A DNA stretch of 64,000 nucleotides from NCBI GenBank assembly GCA_963700865.1, contig CAVOZC010000019.1:200449-264448 (forward strand). Direction: 5' to 3'. How positions within the stretch are numbered: position 1 is the stretch's first letter; each line of letters opens with the position of its first letter. This document shows positions 58,405-64,000 of the stretch, in pieces. A program made the translations under genes and the position numbers. The stretch comes from CAVOGJ01 sp963700865. GTDB lineage: Bacteria; Planctomycetota; Planctomycetia; Pirellulales; Pirellulaceae. Below the pieces are notes generated by a model. That model was not told where the DNA came from. It saw only the letters and a program-made list of their open reading frames with translations, and searched no databases.

Positions 58405-58481
58405 CGAAAGCCTTTTCTAGAGACTTCACTCGACTCGATCTTTCGGCGTCCTCTCTTGCGCAAGTCCGGGTCCGGCGCATG

Positions 58482-58811
58482 TCGCTCCGCGAATGGCTCG
58501 CCCGCAAGGGGAGCGGTGGTTCAACACCTCCGTATCAGTGAAGTTGGGTTTTGGGATTGCCGGATTTGGAGCGGGCTGCGCTCTATTTCGCTGCGCGACA
58601 TGCGCCGGACCCGGACTTGGGTGTGTGGTTTGCGTGGATTTGTTTGGGCGACGGTTTGCCTGAGTTTTCCGCGCGAAGTCAGGGTCGGCGGACGTCGCGC
58701 AGCGAAATAAAGCGCAGCCCGCCTCGAGTCCCGCAAACCAGAGCCCAACTTCCATGTCGCCAAATAGTCGCACCTCGGCCCCACTTGCGGGCGAGCCATT
58801 CGCGGAGCGAG
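58482..58811. repeat. Long imperfect inverted repeat
   Basis: Ends TCGCTCCGCGAATGGCTCGCCCGCAAG (58482 on) and the exact reverse complement (to 58811). Inner blocks also pair: GCGGGCTGCGCTCTATTTCGCTGCGCGAC near 58571 with its near-reverse complement near 58694. The word CAAGTCCGGGTCCGGCGCATGTCGC occurs near 58460 and, inverted, near 58595. No real gene lies in 58405-58864. Confidence 0.75.
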
Positions 58812-58864
58812 CCGCCGAGCCCTGACTCGCTCCGCCATCGATCGGGATAAAGAGTGGGTGAAGC

Positions 58865-59751
58865 GTCAGGCAGTGCGGGCGGTGAATTCCAGGATGGGGG
58901 TGAAGATCTACGCGATCGGGGTGTTGCATCGGGGCGAGGTGGCCGGCGTCGATGTCGCAGACGCGTGCGTTGGCCATGCGCGCTGCGAGCTGTTCGTAAG
59001 CCGTGCGGGAAAATCGCCGTGGGTTGCCCGCTCGATCAGCGTCGGCGTGCGAATCCGGGCTCCTGCGGCTGACCATAGATCGAACGATCCGGTGGCTTCG
59101 AAGATCGCGGCCTCGGTTTCGCCGCTGCATTTGAGTTCGACCTGGCCGTCCGCGTGATCGGCGAGACCCTCGGCGAGATAGTAGTCGACTTCGGTGTCAA
59201 ATCCGCGAAGAGCGTCTTCTCCAACCACTTCTCGCGGGCCGCTTCGCGGCTGGGCCAGACGTGGCGGCGGTTGCGGCACCTTCGGCGAGCGCGTTGCCGG
59301 GCGATTTTGCCGCCAGCAGTGCCTGCTGCCACTCCGGCGGGATCACGACGGGATCGACGAGCACGTTGTACTCGAAGAGGTCCGTCCGCTCGGCCGAGGC
59401 CATCAGAATCGCGATGCCGCCAAATGAATGTCCGAGACCCAATGCGATGCGACCATCGGGATGCTCGGCGGCGAGCAATTCGGCGACGGCCAGGATGTCT
59501 CGCCCGAACAACTCCCAGCGGTAGCAGTCCGCGCCTTCGGGCTTCGAGGAATCGCCGTGGCCCCGAGTGTCCATCGCAATCACGCGGTAGCGGTCGCTCA
59601 GCAGCTCCGCAACGGGACCCCAGGCGCCCGCACAGAATCCGTTCGCGTGGTGGAGCAATGCCAGCCGGCCGTCCCCGCCCCAATCGAGCAGCGCGATCTC
59701 GATCGCGGAATCCGGCAGTGCGAGTTTGCGGCGACGGACCTGGCCGAGCAT
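58865..59751 (-). CDS. Alpha/beta hydrolase, multiply frameshifted
   Basis: About 290 residues. The N-terminal half is clean: ALLDWGGDGRLALLHHANGFCAGAW, DTRGHGDSSKP, then the nucleophile elbow GLGHSFGG and VDPVVIPPEWQ. Beyond about 59300 the frame changes at least three times: REAAREKW, LRGFDTEVDYYLAEGLADHADGQVEL, YEQLAARMANARVCDIDAGHLAPMQHPDRV (with the catalytic histidine in AGHL), and TPILEFTARTA then stop. An esterase or similar of unknown substrate. It diverges from the Nudix gene. Confidence 0.75.
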
Positions 59752-59819
59752 GGTAGAGGAGTTTGACGACCGCAGCGGCGCGGCGCCAACCTGCGAGCGC
59801 AAAGCGGTATGCTCTCGCC

Positions 59820-60451
59820 ATGGGTGACCCGACGACGAGCCTCGACGACGCATTGCGCGCGCGTGTCGAAGCCAATTTGCGCGGATTTCGGAGACTTCCG
59901 GTTCCCCGTGACGGTCTGCGGCCGGCAGCGGTGGCGCTGGCCCTGCTCGCCGACGATGAAGGCGAACCCTGCTTCGTACTCACCCTACGCGCCGCGAAGA
60001 TGAACAACCACGCGGGTCAGTACGCGCTGCCCGGGGGCCGCCTGGACAAGGGCGAAACCGCCGAGCAGGCTGCGCTGCGAGAACTCTCAGAAGAGGTCGG
60101 GCTCGAACTCCCGCCGGTCTCCGTTCTCGGAGTTCTCGACGACTACCCGACCCGCTCGGGCTTCGTGATCACGCCGGTCGTCGTTTGGGCCGGATCCGCA
60201 ATCGATTCGAAACCGAACCCGCGAGAGGTTGCCGAGGTTATTCGGGTGCGCCTCGAAGAACTGGACGACCCCATGTCCTGCACCTGCGCAAGATCCCGGA
60301 TAGCTCCCGGCCCGTCATCTCCATCCCGTTGGTGGGAACCCACATCCACGCGCCGACCGCCGCAATCATCTACCAACTCCACGAAGTCGCCATCGAGGGC
60401 CGCGAAACCCGAGTCATCGACTTCGAACAACCCGTCTTCGCCTGGACCTGA
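59820..60451 (+). CDS. Nudix hydrolase (CoA pyrophosphatase-like), one frameshift
   Basis: About 210 residues. The Nudix box is complete: GGRLDKGETAEQAALRELSEEVGLEL (G-x5-E-x7-REUxEExGU pattern satisfied). The preceding FVLTLRAAKMNNHAGQYALPGG block resembles CoA-diphosphatase-type Nudix proteins. The frame changes near 60270, and the C-terminus continues LHLRKIPDSSRPVISIPLVGTHIHAPTAAIIYQL to a stop at 60451. It would hydrolyse a nucleoside-diphosphate-linked compound. Confidence 0.85.
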
Positions 60452-60587
60452 ACGGCAAGCCCCCGCCTAACAGAATCGACTACCCCCTGGCGCATCGTCA
60501 CCTCCGAGGTCTTCGAGGGCGCTGGGCGTGTCAGACGTCGAGGAAATCCCAGGCCCAGGCCTGATACGCCTCGAGCGACTCGAACAA

Positions 60588-61069
60588 CTACGGGGATCGC
60601 GCGCGCCGCCGCGGATCTGGGAGCCGAGCGGGCCTGGCTTCATCGAGGATCTGCTCCAGGAAGGATCGCAGCGCAGCCATCGGGTCTTTCTCGTAGGCTA
60701 CGAGGCGGCGGGGGTCGAATCGAACCGCCGCGCAGGCGGTAGATGCAGATTTCGGAACCGGAGTTCGCGGGATCCGTTGCGAAGACGTCCACGATGATGA
60801 CCGGCCTGGGCCCGAGCCCGCCGACGCCGGCCACGGATACGACGCTCACTGCGGATATGGACCGGAGCGGAACTCGCCGCTCTCGATTTCGACGACGAGC
60901 GATCCGGACTCCAGTGCGATGGGGTTGGCGGAGACCACACGCCGAGCAGGAAGGTTTCGCCAGGATCACCAAATTGCGTCAAATCGCCGACGTCGCCGAA
61001 GCCGCTGCGATCCTGCTCGGCGTAGAAGACGTTGACGGGCAACTCCTTCTGCTCGTCGGGCAGCGGCAT
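60588..61069 (-). CDS. Unrecognised small protein, frameshifted
   Basis: About 160 residues from several frames: MPLPDEQKELPVNVFYAEQD, FGDVGDLTQFGDPGETFLLGVWSPP, IALESGSLVVEIESGEFRSG, RPVIIVDVFATDPANSGSEICIYRL, VRFDPRRLVAYEKDPMAALRSFLEQILDEARP. The pieces look protein-like and in order, but no family is recognised. No membrane segment. It follows the rhomboid gene closely. Confidence 0.4.
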
Positions 61070-61074
61070 TGCGG

Positions 61075-62537
61075 CTTTCTCGTCGTCGCAGAACTTTTTC
61101 CGGACGAGGAACTCCAGATCGGCGCGGCGCGCCTCCGCGAGCGTCGTCCGCAAGCGCGCGCTTTGGCCGCGGCGCGCGCGATGCTCGCGTCGAGATCTGC
61201 AGCGAGGCGCGCGATCTCGGCGGCCTCCCGCGAGGAGGGGGCCGTCCGCGCTGCAATCCATGGCCTGCTGGAGCGCGACGATCAGCGCTATCGCCATCGA
61301 TGCGGCGGATGTACGGGATCAGCTTGAGCAACGCGGGCAACTCCTCGACGCGGGCTTCGGGCTGGGCGCTGGGTCAGCTCGCGCCAGTGCGAGACGCCGA
61401 CGTCTTCGGCGCCGCGTCGTATCTCTTCGCTCACGAGCTGGAGCATCGCCCGCGCCTGCGCCACTTCCGCCTCGCCCCGCTCGATCGCCATCTCCCAGAG
61501 GGTGGTCACCGCGTCGCGGTTGCGCGCGCTGCGGCGCGACTCCGCGAGCAACATCTCGAAGGCGGCGCCCAGTCTCCCGCGCCCGCGCGCGGGACACCTC
61601 CTGCAAGTCGAAGTGCTTGCTCTCGCGGGCCCGTTCCACGACGGGCGGCGGCGAATGACCCAGGCGCGGGCCTTCCAACTCCAGGCGAATGGCGCCGAAC
61701 GCAAACGCCCCGCCCGAAAGCGCGCCCGCCGCGTGGGCCGTGTAGCCGACGACCGTGTCGATGCCGTCCGGAAACGCGCCCGGAACCGCAAACTTCATCG
61801 CCGCCTCGTACCCGATCCACAGCAGAGCCAGGATCCAGCCCGGCGCGATCAGCTCCACGGACTTCAGCGGCGAGAGCCAGCGCAGCAGATCGACCTCCTC
61901 GCGCGCGAAGCGCACGAGCGCCGCCGCCACCACGCCCGAGACGGCGCCGCCGGCGCCCAGGAGCGCGCGGTCCGCGCCCGCGTGCACCAGAAAGAAGACA
62001 CCCGCCGACGCCAAGGCCGAGACCGCGATGAGCGCGGCAAAGGCGCCGCGGCCCCAGAGCGGTTCGAGCAGGGGCCCCGCGAGCAACAGGAGCAGCACCG
62101 CACCCAGCAGCTGCATCCAACCCACGTGGACGAAGGCGTGCGCGGCGAAGCCGGCGATGCGGGGGGCCGCGGGTACCACTCCCAGGGCCCGAAACGGATG
62201 GCTGTAGCTGCTCAAGGCGCTCGCTACGTGCCTTCGAACTCCTTTTGCAGCGCGCGTTCGTCGCGGCCCTTCTTGAGGAACGCGAAGGTCTCGTTGTCGT
62301 CGAAGTCGGGCAGAACCGCACGAATCACCGGCAGCAGTCTCGGAGGTATCTGCGCCGAGGGATTGTGGATGGCGAAGTCGACGGCTTCGTTGAAATCCGC
62401 CCGCACGCTCGCCCGCTGCGCCGAATAGCCGAAGTGAAAGAGGGGGAAGCTCGCGAGGACGACACAGACGAATCCCAGGTCAGCAGGGGGAGCTTCCGAT
62501 TTTTCCCAGTCCGGTCTTGACTCTTCGCGACTCCCAT
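61075..62537 (-). CDS. Rhomboid-family membrane protein, multiply frameshifted; catalytic Ser position is Gly
   Basis: Reconstructed from at least four frames: MGVAKSQDRTGKNRKLPLLTW, VCVVLASFPLFHFGYSAQR, IPPRLLPVIRAVLPDFDDNETFAFLKKGRDE, SSYSHPFRALGVVPAAPRIAGFAAHAFVHVGWMQLLGAVLL, GAGGAVSGVVAAALVRFARE, then a cytoplasmic helical tail (LAESRRSARNRDAVTTLWEMAIERGEAEVAQARAML, LPALLKLIPYIRRID). Rhomboid proteases use GxSG; here the residue is G-A-G-G, so the protein may be an inactive relative. The 3' end is approximate because the frames are broken. Confidence 0.62.
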
Positions 62538-62807
62538 TTCGCCCCGCCCGTCGATCGCGTGCACGTACGCCCGTGTTTCGCTTATCGGCGAACGGCACAC
62601 GAAATCTAAGGGATCGGGGAGTTGAAGCGATCCAGCGGGACGGTAGGAGTTCCAGGACAGCGGAAACGTGGCAAGAGGCTCCGCACTGAGCGTCCATCAG
62701 GCCGTACCTCGCAATCGACAGCCCCTCGATGAGCAGCGACAATGGCAGCGAGTTCACTGCAACAGCGGCCGGAGAGTCGAAACGAGTTCGTGGTAAAGAT
62801 ACTCTTG

Positions 62808-63600
62808 ATGGGGCAGGTCAAATGTCCGGAGTGGATCGAGTTCAACGCAGAGGCCGCGCGCCGGATCGAGGCGGCGTATCTCACCACCGATGTGGTGGCC
62901 CAGCGGAGGGCCGTCCACGAGGCCCTCGACATTCAGGTGGGCGAACGAGTGCTCGACCGGGTCGGGCCCGGGCCTGCTCGCGCACGAACTCGCGAAGACC
63001 GTCGGACCCGAGGGCCGCGTATGTGGTGTCGACATCAGTGACGCCATGATCGAAATGGCGCGACGCCGTTGCGCGAACCAGCCCCAATGCGCGTTCGAAA
63101 ATGCCGAAGCCTGCACCCTCCCCTTCGAAGACGAGACTTTCGACGCCGTCGTCTTCGACCGAGGTCTACGAGTACGTGGCCGACATCCCTGCAGCCATGC
63201 GGGAACTCCATCGGGTCGTTCGGCGTGGGGCGCGTCTGCATCGTCGACACCGACTACGACTCCTCGGTGATCACACTGATATTTGAGTGCATGCCGGGTA
63301 CTCGAAGCCTGGGACGCGCACTTCGTCCATGCCTACCTTCCGGAACTCGCACCGGCTCGACCGCGGCGGGCTTCGAGGTGGGGCGCCGTTTCGCTATTTC
63401 TGATCAACTCCATAGACCACCCGAACGCCTTCAGCTACCACTTGCTTTCGATCATGAGCGCCTTGCTGGGGCGCAGGCAGGGGTGGCGCCCGGAGAGGCG
63501 GAGGCGTGGCTCGCCGAGTTCGAAGAACTCGGCCTGCAAGGGCGAGTTCTTCTACAGCTTGAACCGCTACCTCTTCACCGCGCGCCGACCGAATTCGTAG
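62808..63600 (+). CDS. SAM-dependent methyltransferase (UbiE-like), multiply frameshifted
   Basis: About 265 residues over several frames: WIEFNAEAARRIEAAYLTTDVVAQRRAVHEAL, then SGPGLLAHELAKTVGPEGRVCGVDISDAMIEMARRR (the SAM-binding glycine loop and acidic loop), LPFEDETFDAVV, VYEYVADIPAAMRELHRVVRRG, VCIVDTDYDSSV, LINSIDHPNAFSYHLLSIMSA and EAWLAEFEELG. The substrate is unknown. The ATG at 62808 was chosen at the MGQVKCPEW start. Confidence 0.7.
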
Positions 63601-63771
63601 AGCGAAAGGGGTGCACCCTGTGCCCCCGAATCTTGACGCCCGTCAGCGCGCACTGAAACCGGACGAACGGACTTCAATCCTCTCCAGGCAGTTCCGGCTC
63701 GTCAGTGTCATTCGCGCCCAGGCCAGCGCCTGATAAGATTCCCGCAACTTCGGGAGGGATCGCAAAGCACC
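63601..63771. other. Short gap
   Basis: No gene seen. A GGGAGGGA at about 63752 may be the ribosome site of the following gene. Confidence 0.3.
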
Positions 63772-64000
63772 TTGGAACGCAAGCTCGAACCGAAATTTTG
63801 GCACAGCCGGATGACTCTTCTTGCGGCCCCACCTGCCTGCACGCCGTATGCCACGACGGCGAGACGATTGCTGCTGCAGGTGATCCGCGAGACTGGCATG
63901 CTCGAGCAACCGGGGGAACGTCGGCAGCAGCCTGGCATCCACGCGCTGCGCCGAGGATACTTGGCCGAAATCAACACCTACAACCTCGCGGTCTTCGATC
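63772..64000 (+). CDS. Peptidase C39-like protein, N-terminal part (cut by window edge)
   Basis: The start of a protein reading ILAQPDDSSCGPTCLHAV, then in another frame VIRETGMLEQ and, towards the edge, ALRRGYLAEINTYNLAVFD. The DDSSCGPTCLHA motif places a cysteine as in C39-type papain-fold peptidases, and the ALRRGY and YTYNL-like blocks agree with an uncharacterised family I recall. The start codon (TTG at 63772) is a guess. At least two frame changes in 230 bases. Confidence 0.5.
   Translation, partial: MERKLEPKFWHSRMTLLAAPPACTPYATTARRLLLQVIRETGMLEQPGERRQQPGIHALRRGYLAEINTYNLAVFD

Noticed and set aside
57834..58541. 235-codon frame crossing the boundary
   Set aside because: It runs out of frame through the rhodanese gene and the inverted repeat; the translation is arginine/serine-rich noise.

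Overview
The left 57.8 kb reads as a Planctomycete chromosome (Pirellulales-like). It carries DUF1559 pilin-like and PEP-CTERM/dockerin secreted proteins, a Ser/Thr kinase with a DWG motif and a TPR-type tail, planctomycete-style palindromic repeats between genes, and a pectin-degradation locus that fills most of 0-40 kb. I see no rRNA or tRNA gene, CRISPR array or complete insertion sequence.

Layout. 0-6 kb: the N-terminus of a RuBisCO-like protein, a DapA-family aldolase/lyase, and a minus-strand operon of a fucose/arabinose-isomerase-like protein, a split transketolase and an FGGY kinase. 6-11.5 kb: GH95 and a pectate lyase feed into the same operon with ATGA-type overlaps. 11.9-31.4 kb: a beta-helix/DUF6298-like two-domain protein, GH127, four more PL1-like pectate lyases, a CE8-CE12 pectinesterase/acetylesterase fusion and a complete TRAP transporter. 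31.5-36 kb: surface proteins (DNRLRE/PEP-CTERM, DUF1559, a small lipoprotein, a dockerin/PEP-CTERM protein). 36-40.3 kb: GH28, PL9 and a XylR-type regulator. 40.3-57.8 kb: mostly housekeeping, signalling and unknown genes (HGSNAT-like acyltransferase, a CxCxxC protein, aldo/keto reductase, exported acetolactate-decarboxylase-like protein, FHA-GAF adenylate cyclase, Ser/Thr kinase, gamma-glutamylcyclotransferase, WYL regulator), intergenic repeats and a decayed serine recombinase.

Working model (inference). Secreted lyases, esterases and glycosidases dismantle pectin, possibly including rhamnogalacturonan side chains. TRAP imports acidic products. The isomerase, FGGY kinase and split transketolase resemble the D-apiose/apulose route, and a RuBisCO-like protein as in isoapionate catabolism sits beside them. 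A TTTTGC/GCAAAA palindrome recurs in divergent promoters of the locus and may be the operator of a dedicated regulator.

Two cautions. Many genes in the left part are split by single frameshifts that look like 1-2 base losses in short repeats, so I annotate them as single genes with the frame changes given. From about 57.8 kb to the end the gene content changes (rhodanese, alpha/beta hydrolase, Nudix, rhomboid, methyltransferase, C39-like; more like a deltaproteobacterial-type lineage) and frameshifts become roughly ten times denser. That part may be a chimeric or low-coverage join.
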